Shown here piece by piece: positions 25,057 through 33,883 of a stretch of 64,000 nt of DNA (the stretch's first letter is position 1; each line of letters begins with the position of its first letter). This DNA comes from Parathalassolituus penaei. GTDB taxonomy: Bacteria > Pseudomonadota > Gammaproteobacteria > Pseudomonadales > Oceanobacteraceae. Below the pieces are notes generated by a model. It was not told where the DNA came from. It was given only the letters and a program-made list of their open reading frames with translations, and searched no databases. Location of the stretch: assembly GCF_026626885.1 (NCBI RefSeq), contig NZ_JAPNOA010000019.1:157481-221480 (forward strand), given 5' to 3'. Made by a program: the position numbers and the translations under genes.

Positions 25057-26057
25057 TTATGGTTTTTCTTGTGCAGGGTCGGTGGGTAGATCAGGTGTTC
25101 GGAACGGGCATTTTCGCGCAGCCGCACCGGCGTGGCCGCTTTCGACAACGATGCCAGCGCCACAAACCAGGCTTTGGGCATATCGGTTGGCAAGCCGACC
25201 GGAATACCGGCGATTTTCGGGGTTTCCACAAACGAATGGCGAGGCTCTTCAAACTCCGGCGCGGTGCAGTTGATACAGGCATAACCGCCACGAGTACAGG
25301 AACCGCTGCCGTTCCATAACCGGGTATTACAGTCGGCATGGGCCTGGGTGCCCAGACAGCCCATGTGTTCCATCATACAACCGAGATCGCCCGGCTGTTC
25401 GGCGCTGGCCTTGTATTCGTAATACTCGTTACGGGTGCAGCCATGGTGCACGAGCTGGTCGGCGTATAAACGCGGACGATGAAAATCGTCAAAATCGGCG
25501 CGCTGCGGCTGATCCAGCACCAGTGACATCAGGGTTTCGGTTACCCAGTCCGGATGTGTCGGGCAACCGGCGACGTTAATCACCGGCAAACCGGCACCAC
25601 CACGATAATCACTGCCCAGCAGACCACCGCGCAACTCCCCTTCAAACTGCAAACCGGTCGCATCGGTGATGTTATCAGCGGCACTGCTGATGCCTCCAAA
25701 CGCCGCGCAGGAGCCAATTGCCAGGGTAAAACGCGCCTTGGCTGCCAGCTGCTCGACCCAATGAATCATGGCAATACCGGTGCCACCAAGCAGATGAAAA
25801 CGGCCAGTACCGGCCGGGCCGCGTAATAACGAACCTTCGATACACAACAGGTCGAGAGGAATCTCATCGGCCAGAATCGCCTGCAGCAACGCCTGCACTT
25901 CCGAACCGGTCTGTTCACTGAGGGACGGGTGCCAGAGCAGGTTGATGCCAGCGTTATCGAGAGTCGACAACAGGTCGGGATGTTCGGCGTTTAACAACGA
26001 CATCGAACAACCGCCGCAACCACCGGATTGCAGCCATAACAGATTAGCCCTGCTCAT
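25053..26057 (-). CDS. hoxB: regulatory [NiFe] hydrogenase small subunit
   Basis: A 334-residue small subunit starting MSRANLLWLQ with no Tat signal, so it stays in the cytoplasm. WLQSGGCGGCSMS supplies the first cluster cysteines, CGCP-like GCPTHPDWV the next, and CMMEHMGC and CTRGGYACINC the others. ATG 26057 follows AGGAGAAAACG; the further-open frame upstream is not used. It overlaps hoxJ by 14 bp and hoxC by four, giving coupled synthesis. In Cupriavidus the HoxBC dimer binds the kinase HoxJ. Confidence 0.95.
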   Translation of the reverse strand: MSRANLLWLQSGGCGGCSMSLLNAEHPDLLSTLDNAGINLLWHPSLSEQTGSEVQALLQAILADEIPLDLLCIEGSLLRGPAGTGRFHLLGGTGIAMIHWVEQLAAKARFTLAIGSCAAFGGISSAADNITDATGLQFEGELRGGLLGSDYRGGAGLPVINVAGCPTHPDWVTETLMSLVLDQPQRADFDDFHRPRLYADQLVHHGCTRNEYYEYKASAEQPGDLGCMMEHMGCLGTQAHADCNTRLWNGSGSCTRGGYACINCTAPEFEEPRHSFVETPKIAGIPVGLPTDMPKAWFVALASLSKAATPVRLRENARSEHLIYPPTLHKKNHK

Positions 26058-27417
26058 CGTTTTCTCCTGTGCTGGCGACGGCCACCGGTGGATGTACCGG
26101 CAACGCCAGACGCGCCAGCGCACCGCCCCGTTCAGAGTTGGTAATGGTCAGGCTGCCACCGTGTTCTCCAACAATGCCGTAACTGATCGATAACCCCAGC
26201 CCGGTGCCCTGCCCAGGTGGTTTGGTGGTAAAAAACGGTTCAAACAGATGTGGCAAATCCTGTGGGCTGATACCGGGGCCGTTGTCTTCCACTTCCAGCC
26301 ACAACACGCCGTTACGGTGATCGCCCTGAATCCCGGCCCGCAGGGTCAGGCACGGTTCCGACTGCTGACGAATGGCATCGACCGCATTCTGGATCAGGTT
26401 CACCACCACCTGGTGAATCTGCCCGGCATGGCCAAGCCCGGCCAGGCTGACCGGTAGTTCACGCACGACCTGAACCCGCGGATGTTCTTTCAGAATCCAG
26501 TGCAGGGCCGACTGCGCCACGTGCACCAGATCGTATGGCAATTTTTCGCTGCGTTGGGTCGAGGAGAACTGGCGCAGGTCGTTGACGATTTCACGTACGC
26601 GGTCTGCCCCTTCCAGCGTGCCTTCCACCAGTGAATCAAGATCGGCGATGGCCTTGTCGAGACGCAAGCGGGCACGTAATTCCTGCAAGGCTTCACGGCT
26701 GGCACCACTCTGGACCGCTTCGAAATACTCCACCAGACGGGTGGTGTAACGCTGCAGGGCGTGCATGTTGCCGTACACAAAACTGATGGGGTTATTCAGC
26801 TCATGGGCGACACCGGCCACCAGCCGTCCGAGGGATGCCATCTTTTCCGATTGCACCAGACGATCCTGCGCCAGCTTGAGTTCGGCGTGGGCGGCGTTGA
26901 GTTCCTTGAAGGCGGTCTGCAACTCACCTAACAGACGTCCAGCCACAACAACACCAATCAGACGCCCACGCTGGTTAAATCGTGGCGAGCAGTTGAGTGC
27001 CAGCGGCACCGGGCCGCTGACTCCGAGAATGGTAATTTCCTGATCCCGTACCGGCTCATGGCGCACCCGGCTCAGGCAGGATCGTAAGATCTGCTGACTG
27101 CGTTGTTCACACAGCTGGATTAACGACAGTCCCAGCAGCTCGGACGCTGGACGACCGATCAGTTCTTCACAGGCACGGTTAACCTGCTGGATTCGCCCTT
27201 CATGGTCACACGCAATCAGCACGTCACTCATGGCAGCCAGTACACTGTCGAAGAAGGTACGGGCTTCTTCGAGCTGGGCGTTCTGTTCTTCCACCTGCAC
27301 CTGATAGTCCACCAGGTCAGCGTAGGCCTCATCCATTTTCTGGATCACACTCAGCCAGGCTTCATCACCGCTGCGCGGTGCTGGCAAGTGGTTATCCGGT
27401 TGTTCCGTTGGGGTCAT
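26044..27417 (-). CDS. hoxJ: PAS-domain histidine kinase of the H2 sensor
   Basis: About 457 residues from ATG 27417; ATG 27432 is also possible and neither has a strong ribosome site. A short coiled coil at 25-50 is followed by a PAS domain (about 52-165), a second coiled coil, the H-box GVAHELNNPISF (H205) and an ATPase domain with N-box, DNGPGI and GQGTGLGLS. There is no transmembrane segment and no receiver domain. Position directly before hoxBC and the domain order match HoxJ, which phosphorylates the NtrC-type activator HoxA according to hydrogen supply. hoxA is not in the window. Confidence 0.92.
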   Translation of the reverse strand: MTPTEQPDNHLPAPRSGDEAWLSVIQKMDEAYADLVDYQVQVEEQNAQLEEARTFFDSVLAAMSDVLIACDHEGRIQQVNRACEELIGRPASELLGLSLIQLCEQRSQQILRSCLSRVRHEPVRDQEITILGVSGPVPLALNCSPRFNQRGRLIGVVVAGRLLGELQTAFKELNAAHAELKLAQDRLVQSEKMASLGRLVAGVAHELNNPISFVYGNMHALQRYTTRLVEYFEAVQSGASREALQELRARLRLDKAIADLDSLVEGTLEGADRVREIVNDLRQFSSTQRSEKLPYDLVHVAQSALHWILKEHPRVQVVRELPVSLAGLGHAGQIHQVVVNLIQNAVDAIRQQSEPCLTLRAGIQGDHRNGVLWLEVEDNGPGISPQDLPHLFEPFFTTKPPGQGTGLGLSISYGIVGEHGGSLTITNSERGGALARLALPVHPPVAVASTGENDEQG

Positions 27418-27756
27418 ACAAAGGGCCTGCATGAAAAGTCTGACCGGCCAACATGCTAGCCTGAACGCGGTTTTTTCCACAACCTTGGCCATAGCCGCCA
27501 CAGTGGCTGGCCAGCATCCCAAAAGAACAGAAGCAATCACCCGGCTGCAAAGTCACTATCCGAACAGCCCCATTGACTGATCACTCACTTTGCACCCATG
27601 CCAGCAAGGCAGCACTTATGAGCGCTGATCAACCGCGATAGCCGCTGCCTTGAGGCAAAAAATCGGCACCATTTACAGCGTGGCACTGCTTTTGCTTTTT
27701 CCTGCGCTATACGGTCTTCGGGACCACTGCAAATCAGAACAACAAGAGGATTTTTC
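27418..27756. other. divergent control region hoxJ / hupE
   Basis: About 340 bp between the hoxJ start and hupE. The right part contains the sigma-54 promoter at 27681-27695. Upstream of it lie short inverted sequences (for example near 27620-27650) that could bind an NtrC-type activator, but no defined site can be named. No promoter is obvious for hoxJ. Confidence 0.5.
27681..27695 (+). promoter_or_regulatory. sigma-54 (-24/-12) promoter of hupE
   Basis: TGGCACTGCTTTTGC followed by T is an essentially perfect RpoN site: TGGCAC, five bases, TTGCT. Transcription should start near 27707, about 50 bases before the hupE ATG. Together with the site before hyaA it points to joint control of the hydrogenase genes by an NtrC-type activator. 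Confidence 0.75.
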
Positions 27757-28329
27757 ATGTCACGTCGTTCCTTGCTGGCCATTGGATTGCTGCTGGCCTC
27801 CCCTCTGACCATGGCGCACCCGGCCTCAGAACATGCCGGAATCAGTGCCGGATTGCTGCATGCCTTCACCGGTTTTGATCACCTGCTGGCCATGCTGGCG
27901 CTGGGGATCTGGAGTGCCGCCCTGCCCGCACAAACCCAACGTCAGATTCACTTTGGCATGCCGCTGGTACTGATCGCTGCTTTTCTGACAGGTGTTCTGT
28001 TTGCGCCACAGAGTGTCGCACTGGCGGATCTGGGCATTGCCCTGTCGCTGGTGATGACCGGTGTATTGATAGCCAACCGTACACTGCCAATCAGTGCTCA
28101 TGCGGCGCTGCTGATCAGCGGCCTGTGTGTGGCCTTGCACGGATTTGCTCACAGTGAAGCCCTGACCGGTGCGGTTGGAGGCTTTGCGGCCGGACTGGTG
28201 ATCTCCAGTTCCCTGCTGTTGCAGGCTGGCCGCTGGATTGGTCAGGGCTTGCGGTCATACCGTCCACAAGCCCTGATTCTTGCTGGCACCCTGGTTTCCG
28301 GTGCCGGTGTTGGTTTGGCGCTGGCCTGA
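27757..28329 (+). CDS. hupE: HupE/UreJ-family nickel transporter
   Basis: A 190-residue membrane protein. A signal peptide ending near TMAHP precedes about six hydrophobic segments. The N-terminal HPASEHAG and the HAFTGFDHLLAMLALG block are the HupE/UreJ signature; its His and Asp residues are thought to carry Ni2+. It provides nickel for the [NiFe] sites. AGAGGA lies before the ATG. It is divergent from hoxJ and is followed by a strong terminator. Confidence 0.93.
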   Translation: MSRRSLLAIGLLLASPLTMAHPASEHAGISAGLLHAFTGFDHLLAMLALGIWSAALPAQTQRQIHFGMPLVLIAAFLTGVLFAPQSVALADLGIALSLVMTGVLIANRTLPISAHAALLISGLCVALHGFAHSEALTGAVGGFAAGLVISSSLLLQAGRWIGQGLRSYRPQALILAGTLVSGAGVGLALA

Positions 28330-28382
28330 TCAGCCAGGCCATTCTTCGACCTGCCTCGCCAGACTCGTTTCTGGCATTTCTC

Positions 28383-28426
28383 CCGGCCTGCTGGTTTTAT
28401 CCCTGTAACCAGCAGGCCGGTTTTTT
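28383..28426 (+). terminator. rho-independent terminator after hupE
   Basis: A perfect 14-bp stem, CCGGCCTGCTGGTT / AACCAGCAGGCCGG, has a ten-base loop and six T residues after it. It also faces the convergent GNAT gene. Confidence 0.92.
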
Positions 28427-28459
28427 AGATCGACAATGGCGTGCTCAAGCGAGTTCGCA

Positions 28460-29011
28460 TCAAACGCGATCGGTGGCCAGACGGCTGTACAACACCTGAT
28501 CAATCCAGCGTTCGTCAAACTCCATCTGTGCAGGCAGGCAGCCTTCGTACTGATAACCCAGCGCTTCAGCATTGGCTCGCTGCTCTGCCGCTTCCGGCAC
28601 CATACGCAGTTCCAGACGGTGCAGTTGCAGCTCATCAAAGCAGAAGGATTCCACTGCGCTGATCATTTCCGCCAGCTCTTCACGTTTGACATCGTCTGCC
28701 AGTTCCCACTGCAAACGCGCTGACGACAACATCCAGTTGATGTTTTGCAGAGTGATACGAGCCTGAAAAGCGGCCAGATCATCAACGTTGTCGGAACGAC
28801 GCAACACCAGCCAGGTGGCGGCTTCACGCGCCTGGAAACGCATGGTGGCACGGCGCAGTTCATCCAACGACTGCACCGAAACAAACATCGGCAGACGTGG
28901 CAGGTGTGCACCGACTTGTGGATTTTTCAGCAGACCAAACAGGGCATCACCGTCCTGATCGGCCAGCGGCAGGCGAATCACAAAGTGTTCGGTTTCAAGA
29001 TTCCAGTTCAC
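28460..29011 (-). CDS. GNAT-family N-acetyltransferase
   Basis: A 183-residue protein started at GTG 29011 behind AAGGGGGAA; the frame continues upstream without coding character and into the neighbouring gene. The fold order WNLETEHFVIRLPLADQDGDALFGLL ... LHRLELRMVPEAAEQRANAEALGYQYEG (quoted in short pieces) is that of RimJ/RimL-like acetyltransferases, ending in the typical N-A-x-x-LGY-x-x-EG block. Substrate unknown. It lies 13 bp after a second GNAT-like gene, and the two are probably a tandem duplicate that has diverged. Confidence 0.82.
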   Translation of the reverse strand: MNWNLETEHFVIRLPLADQDGDALFGLLKNPQVGAHLPRLPMFVSVQSLDELRRATMRFQAREAATWLVLRRSDNVDDLAAFQARITLQNINWMLSSARLQWELADDVKREELAEMISAVESFCFDELQLHRLELRMVPEAAEQRANAEALGYQYEGCLPAQMEFDERWIDQVLYSRLATDRV

Positions 29012-29024
29012 AGTAAATTCCCCC

Positions 29025-29594
29025 TTATTCCCCGGCCCGGGCCGTTGGGTCCGGTACATCCTGATCAAGCAGACGGTGGTACAGCTCAACGTCCACAAAG
29101 GTTTGCTCGGCGGTACGCCAGCCATCACGCTGACGGGCGCTGAGGCTGAAACCAATTCTGGTCAGCATGTCGCGATAGGCCGGGTTCTGGCCATCTACCC
29201 ACTGGAACGCAAAATTGCGCAGGTGATATTTGCTGGAGAGGAATCCGATACAGGTTTCCAGCGCAGCGGCGCGCAGGTCACAGCCCAGCTCTGGCAGGCC
29301 ATCAATGCGCAGGGTGATACGTAACATCGACGGTTGCCAGTCAAACGCCCCCACCACACCCAGCAGCTCATAGTTGCCTTCAGAACCAACTTCCAGTGCC
29401 CACATCATGCCGCGCTGGGTGGCAGCCATCTGCACACTCAGTTCGATCATACGATCCAGCTGTGCCGGGTCTTGCAGCGGGCGCTGGCCCGGCAGCTCCG
29501 GTTGCTGGTAAACGCGGAACAGGGCGTCTCGATCTTCAGCTGCCAGTGGCCGCACACGACCACCGTCAAAGTTCAGTTCGGGAGTAAATTGCAT
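29025..29594 (-). CDS. GNAT-like acetyltransferase, divergent
   Basis: A 189-residue protein with RVRPLAAEDRDALFRVYQQPELP near the start and NPAYRDMLTRIGFSLSARQRDGW near the end, again the outline of RimJ-type acetyltransferases, although the acetyl-CoA loop is poorly kept. It is co-oriented with the GNAT gene downstream and with dnaB upstream (25-bp gap), so it may be read from the dnaB transcript. A degenerate, non-catalytic GNAT is possible. Confidence 0.75.
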   Translation of the reverse strand: MQFTPELNFDGGRVRPLAAEDRDALFRVYQQPELPGQRPLQDPAQLDRMIELSVQMAATQRGMMWALEVGSEGNYELLGVVGAFDWQPSMLRITLRIDGLPELGCDLRAAALETCIGFLSSKYHLRNFAFQWVDGQNPAYRDMLTRIGFSLSARQRDGWRTAEQTFVDVELYHRLLDQDVPDPTARAGE

Positions 29595-29619
29595 TACGTG
29601 CTCCAGTCAGACAACAGCC

Positions 29620-31008
29620 TTATTCGTCAAAGCTGTCTTCGTAGCCGTGCGCCAGATTTTCAAAGCGCGTGTATTTGCCGATAAAAGCCAGACGGTCAGT
29701 ACCAATCGGGCCGTTACGGTGTTTACCGGTGATGATTTCGGCAACGCCCTTGTCCGGGGAGTCTTCGTTATAAACCTCATCACGGTAGATAAACTGGATG
29801 ATGTCGGCGTCCTGCTCGATGGCGCCGGATTCACGCAGGTCGGACGCCACCGGACGTTTGTTGGGACGTTGTTCCAGCGAGCGGTTCAGCTGCGACAGGG
29901 CAATTACCGGGCAGTTGAATTCCTTGGCCATGGCTTTCAGGGAACGGGAAATCTCGGAAATTTCCTGGGTACGACCTTCGGATTTACCACTGACCCGCAT
30001 CAGCTGCAGGTAGTCGACCATGATCAGCGCGAGGTCACCGGCATCGCGGTAAACCTTGCGGGCACGGGCGCGCATTTCCTGCGGCGTCAGGGCGGCGGTA
30101 TCGTCGATAAACAGCGGCAGGTCTTTCAGCAGGGTTACAGCCGTCGACAGCTTCGGCCAGTCTTCGTCGATCAGCTTGCCAGAACGGATACGGCTCTGGT
30201 CGATTCGGCCCAGTGACGACAGCATACGCATCACGATGGATTCGGATGGCATTTCCATACTGAACACCAGACACGGGCGTTTGGTCGCCAGCAGGGCGTT
30301 TTCCACCAGGTTCATCGAATAGGTGGTTTTACCCATGGAAGGACGCGCTGCCACAATCACCAGATCGGCCTTTTGCCAGCCCGAGGTACGGTTGTCGATG
30401 TTGTTAAAGCCCGACGTGACCCCGGTGAGGCCTTCCGGCTGGTTGAACATCTGGTCGAGCTGATCGAGGGTCGCGCGCAGAATCGGCGCAACCCGCTGCG
30501 GGCCGCCGTCTTTGCGGCTGCCTTCGGCAATTTCGGCGATGGCTTTTTCAGCATCGGAGACCAGCGTCAGGGAATCGGCCCCGGCGGGTTCGTAGGCTTT
30601 CTGGATGATATCGGAAGCGGCTTCGATCAGGCGTCGCTGCTGTGAGCGTTCACGCACAATCAGGGCATAGGCGGCGCAGTTGTCGATGGACGGAGTCATG
30701 TCCACCAGGTGCGCCAGATAGGCACCACCACCAGCGCCTTCCAGCTGGCCACGCTCTTCCAGCTCTTCCGCCACGGTCACCACGTCAATGGCCTGATCGA
30801 CCGACGACAGGTGGCTGATGGCGCGGAAGATCATGCGATGATCGTGGCGGTAAAAATCGGTGTCTTGCAGGAGTTCACTGACGGATTCCCAGGCACGCTC
30901 GTCGAGCATCAGGGCACCCAATACCGACTGTTCGGCTTCAACCGAATGCGGCGGAGTGCGGCGTGACTCGGCGGAGCCGGTATCATCCGGAATGTAGTCG
31001 TCGCTCAT
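29620..31008 (-). CDS. dnaB: replicative DNA helicase DnaB
   Basis: A 462-residue hexameric 5'-3' helicase. The N-terminal domain (PHSVEAEQSVLGALMLD) is followed by a RecA-like motor with Walker A ARPSMGKTT, Walker B LIMVDYLQLM and the C-terminal motif HRNGPIGT. Length and motifs are standard with no intein. It follows rplI after a terminator, in the order usual for gammaproteobacteria. Confidence 0.98.
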   Translation of the reverse strand: MSDDYIPDDTGSAESRRTPPHSVEAEQSVLGALMLDERAWESVSELLQDTDFYRHDHRMIFRAISHLSSVDQAIDVVTVAEELEERGQLEGAGGGAYLAHLVDMTPSIDNCAAYALIVRERSQQRRLIEAASDIIQKAYEPAGADSLTLVSDAEKAIAEIAEGSRKDGGPQRVAPILRATLDQLDQMFNQPEGLTGVTSGFNNIDNRTSGWQKADLVIVAARPSMGKTTYSMNLVENALLATKRPCLVFSMEMPSESIVMRMLSSLGRIDQSRIRSGKLIDEDWPKLSTAVTLLKDLPLFIDDTAALTPQEMRARARKVYRDAGDLALIMVDYLQLMRVSGKSEGRTQEISEISRSLKAMAKEFNCPVIALSQLNRSLEQRPNKRPVASDLRESGAIEQDADIIQFIYRDEVYNEDSPDKGVAEIITGKHRNGPIGTDRLAFIGKYTRFENLAHGYEDSFDE

Positions 31009-31046
31009 GATCTGTCTGCCGTGCTGTTACAGGAATAACGCCAAAT

Positions 31047-31084
31047 AAAAAAGGCACCCGAGTATACCTCATGGTGCCTTTTTT
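31047..31084. terminator. bidirectional-looking terminator between rplI and dnaB
   Basis: AAAAAAGGCACC, a 14-base loop and GGTGCCTTTTTT make a symmetric stem with T-runs on either strand. It ends the rpsF-rplI operon on the minus strand before dnaB. Confidence 0.88.
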
Positions 31085-31148
31085 AGGGGTTTGAAAACCC
31101 CGGTTGTGCCACTGGCTTGCCTGCCGTTACACCGCAGGCAGGACAGAA

Positions 31149-31595
31149 TTACTCGGCAACAACGTGCAGCTTCAGGATAGCTTCCACTTCTGGGTGCAGG
31201 TGGATAACAACATCCACTTCACCAACAGCGCGGATTGGGCCGTTTGGCAGACGCACTTCGGACTTGGCCAGGGTAACACCAGCCTGGGAAGCCAGTTCAG
31301 CGATGTCACGGTTGCCCAGAGAACCGAACAGTTTGCCTTCGTCGCCAGCTTTAACAGCAACAGACAGTTCGATTTCTTCGATTTTCTCTTTGCGGTCCTG
31401 AGCTTCGGCCAGCTTGGCAACAGCCTGAGCTTCCAGTTCAGCGCGACGAGCTTCGAAGTGCTCGATGTTGGCTTTGGTAGCAGGAACTGCTTTGCCTTGT
31501 GGGATCAGGAAGTTACGAGCGTAACCAGCACGTACAGAAACCTGTTCACCCAGAGTGCCCAGGTTAGCTACTTTTTCCAGCAGAATGATGTTCAT
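31149..31595 (-). CDS. rplI: 50S ribosomal protein L9
   Basis: 148 residues starting [13 protein letters not shown], with the N-terminal 23S-binding domain, the long connecting helix ([15 protein letters not shown]) and the C-terminal domain. Last gene of the rpsF-rpsR-DUF2232-rplI group. Confidence 0.98.
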   Translation of the reverse strand: MNIILLEKVANLGTLGEQVSVRAGYARNFLIPQGKAVPATKANIEHFEARRAELEAQAVAKLAEAQDRKEKIEEIELSVAVKAGDEGKLFGSLGNRDIAELASQAGVTLAKSEVRLPNGPIRAVGEVDVVIHLHPEVEAILKLHVVAE

Positions 31596-31623
31596 AATAA
31601 TTCCTCATTACAGGGCAGCTGCG

Positions 31624-32487
31624 TTAATCGTCAGTGCCTGCCGTGTCTTTTAGTCGCGCGCGGATGTTCAGAATACTGTCCAGCGCCGCCACGAAAATTA
31701 GTAATGTATACATGTAGGGTCCGAAGACGAACAAACCTACATAAACAGGTAATAACCAGCCAGGACTGGCAACAGTCAGGTGCACAACACCATGAACCAT
31801 TGCGATGCCTGCCAGCACCAGAGGTACTGTCAGAATGGGAACCATACCGGCCAGCTCGGGTTGTAGCTCACCAGCGGAGAACACCAGCAACAACGCCGGT
31901 AATGCATAAGCCGACGGCAAACGAAGCATCCGGAACTCGGCTGCAAATCCACCGGGGTTATACAAACGGGCCTGCCAGTGCCGCGCCAGAATCAGGCACA
32001 ACACCATCATTACGCTATGGATAGCAGCCAGGCCACCAACCACAACGGCATCAACGTAGGGTAACAGTTCAGCCAGAAAAACCGGTTGTTCTGCCAGCGC
32101 TGCGCTGACTGACTGGCGGGTCGCCTCAATAACTTTCGGCAACAACTCCGGCATCAGAGCCGGAAACAACCAGTACAAAAAAATGCCCGGAACCAGAACT
32201 GCCATAACAGCAAGCTCAAGCCGGACACTGGAACGCAGGATTACGGCCAACAGGCTGGTGCCTATGACCATAACCAGAGGCGTTGGATCACCCGCAGCCA
32301 CCCAGCCAATCGCTGGCAGGCTGGCCCACAGGGCAACCGGGAACGCCTCCCGGAATCCCTGACGCAGGATAACCAGGGCGATAATGGCGGCGCCCAGCCA
32401 GAACAGGATGGGAATCGCCAGTAAAAGTGCCGCAACCAGGGTAGCCCGATTACGGCTGCCCATGGCCCACTGTGCCAGGGCTACCAT
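31624..32487 (-). CDS. YybS/DUF2232-like membrane protein
   Basis: A 287-residue protein with about eight hydrophobic segments and few charged residues, placed between rpsR and rplI as in Pseudomonas (the PA4933 position). Proteins of this site belong to the DUF2232 family of unknown function. The gene is ten bases from the rpsR stop and 28 from rplI, so it belongs to the ribosomal operon. Confidence 0.8.
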   Translation of the reverse strand: MVALAQWAMGSRNRATLVAALLLAIPILFWLGAAIIALVILRQGFREAFPVALWASLPAIGWVAAGDPTPLVMVIGTSLLAVILRSSVRLELAVMAVLVPGIFLYWLFPALMPELLPKVIEATRQSVSAALAEQPVFLAELLPYVDAVVVGGLAAIHSVMMVLCLILARHWQARLYNPGGFAAEFRMLRLPSAYALPALLLVFSAGELQPELAGMVPILTVPLVLAGIAMVHGVVHLTVASPGWLLPVYVGLFVFGPYMYTLLIFVAALDSILNIRARLKDTAGTDD

Positions 32488-32497
32488 TCAGCAACGA

Positions 32498-32728
32498 TCA
32501 GTTGAAGTGACCGTCGGTGTATGGCAGCAGCGCAACGTAGCGAGCGCGCTTGATAGCAGTAGCCAGCTGACGCTGGTACTTGGCGCGGGTGCCAGTGATG
32601 CGGCTTGGAACGATCTTGCCAGTTTCAGTGATGTAGCCTTTCAGAGTTTCCAGATCTTTGTAATCGATCTCAACTACGTTTTCGGCAGTGAAACGGCAGA
32701 ACTTGCGACGACGGAAAAAACGTGCCAT
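32498..32728 (-). CDS. rpsR: 30S ribosomal protein S18
   Basis: 76 residues ([18 protein letters not shown]), of standard length, with the single N-terminal Cys. It sits 13 bp after rpsF. Confidence 0.98.
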   Translation of the reverse strand: MARFFRRRKFCRFTAENVVEIDYKDLETLKGYITETGKIVPSRITGTRAKYQRQLATAIKRARYVALLPYTDGHFN

Positions 32729-32741
32729 GACTCAGTACCCC

Positions 32742-33170
32742 TTATTCTTCGTCTTCAGAGATTTCGTCTTCAGAATCTTCTACTTCGTCTTCAGCAACCA
32801 CTTGGGAGCGGTTGTCGTCACGAGATTCGGAGCGACGACGATCTTCACGGCTTTCAGCAGCCTTGATCGGAGAAATTTCGGTAACGGCTTCATCACGACG
32901 GATCACCAGGTTACGCAGAATGGCATCGTTGTAACGGAAGTTGGTGGTCAGTTCGTCCAGGGCTTCCTGAGTGCACTCTACGTTCATCAGAATGTAGTGA
33001 GCCTTGTGCAGGTCGTTGATTGGGTAAGCCAGGTGACGACGGCCCCAATCTTCAAAACGGTGGATCTTGCCGTTGGTGGCTTCGATGGTAGAGGTGTAAC
33101 GCTCAACCATTGCAGGCACCTGTTCGCTCTGGTCCGGGTGAACCAGGAATACGATTTCGTAGTGACGCAT
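32742..33170 (-). CDS. rpsF: 30S ribosomal protein S6
   Basis: 142 residues from [17 protein letters not shown]; the open frame reaches further upstream, but this ATG has GGAGCTGACA before it and is the family start. After the S6 core (about residue 100) comes an Arg/Ser/Asp-rich linker and a run of Glu/Asp residues that ends the protein. The latter resembles the polyglutamate tail that RimK adds to E. coli S6, here gene-encoded. Confidence 0.95.
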   Translation of the reverse strand: MRHYEIVFLVHPDQSEQVPAMVERYTSTIEATNGKIHRFEDWGRRHLAYPINDLHKAHYILMNVECTQEALDELTTNFRYNDAILRNLVIRRDEAVTEISPIKAAESREDRRRSESRDDNRSQVVAEDEVEDSEDEISEDEE

Positions 33171-33883
33171 TGTCAGCTCCTTGTGGGTTTTAAGCCTTCC
33201 GGCCCATCCGGTAAGGCAAGGAGTCCGTTTTTCAACAACTGCACCAACAAGAGCGCAGCAGAACCAGTGTACGGATAAAAGGACGGCGGAGACTATCAGA
33301 TGGTTGCTCACTTTGCAACCAGACTGATTGCAAACAAGCGGGCGCCCAATAGCCATTCACCATCGCTTTTATTTCCGCACCATCGCTGCGGCATCCGGTC
33401 GCATTGGTAGAAACCGGCGGCAATGTCAGGATAAACAGCAATGGGGCATGAGGGTGCCCCAGTCTACATCCCCGCTACCACGGATTCCGGTAGCGGCCTG
33501 AGCGCCGGACCCACCGTCGGCGCATTTCTTTTTTCTCTTCGGCTTAACGCCTTTGTTTGCCCTGTCGTTCTGATTCAGCTGCTCTACTTGCCTGCCGCAT
33601 CAACATGCCTGCCGACATCCTGCTGTTTTTCCGACGGCTACTCGGCTTGTTGATTGGCCAGTCCGCTTGCCCTCCTGGGGGACATTGTCCCCCGGCCGGG
33701 CAGGCCGTTGTGGTTCAAACCGGCTCGCCCAATGGACATTTGGCAGCCAGCTGAGCTGGGAGAAATCGGTGTGAATCGATGCTCAGTTGTAGCGTGGGCA
33801 TTGATGCCCACAACAATCGCGCCAGACGCCAGCAGTCTGTAGCCGCTTTGCTAGACTGAATGGGTTAACCGAGGAAACCCGTC
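33171..33883. other. long divergent intergenic region with dispersed repeats
   Basis: 713 bp between rpsF (minus) and a small membrane protein gene (plus). The left 250 bp should carry the rpsF promoter. A palindrome TGGGGCA-N6-TGCCCCA lies at 33440-33460, an imperfect inverted repeat (GGATTCCGGTAG-type) near 33480-33500, and dispersed element copy B at 33664-33833. ORFs here have no family resemblance and are not supported. Confidence 0.6.
33664..33833 (-). repeat. dispersed palindromic element, copy B (inverted)
   Basis: Read on the minus strand it runs from a GGCGTCTGGCG heptamer remnant (33819-33833) into GTGGGCATCAATGCCCAC (33794-33811), a CCCAGCTCAGCTGGC block, GGGCGAGCCGG (33720-33730) and the hairpin GGGGGACAATGTCCCCC (33677-33693) followed by AGGAGGGCAAGC. 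The order and most bases agree with copy A at 22988-23279, which carries a longer heptamer array and an extra internal stretch. Confidence 0.75.

Noticed and set aside
31104..32024. 306-residue plus-strand ORF opposite rplI and the DUF2232 gene
   Set aside because: Antisense to two conserved genes; composition is Ser/Phe/Gln-rich as expected of a shadow frame.
33441..33842. ORFs of 60-70 residues in the region upstream of rpsF
   Set aside because: They run through the dispersed element and its hairpins and show no protein-like features.
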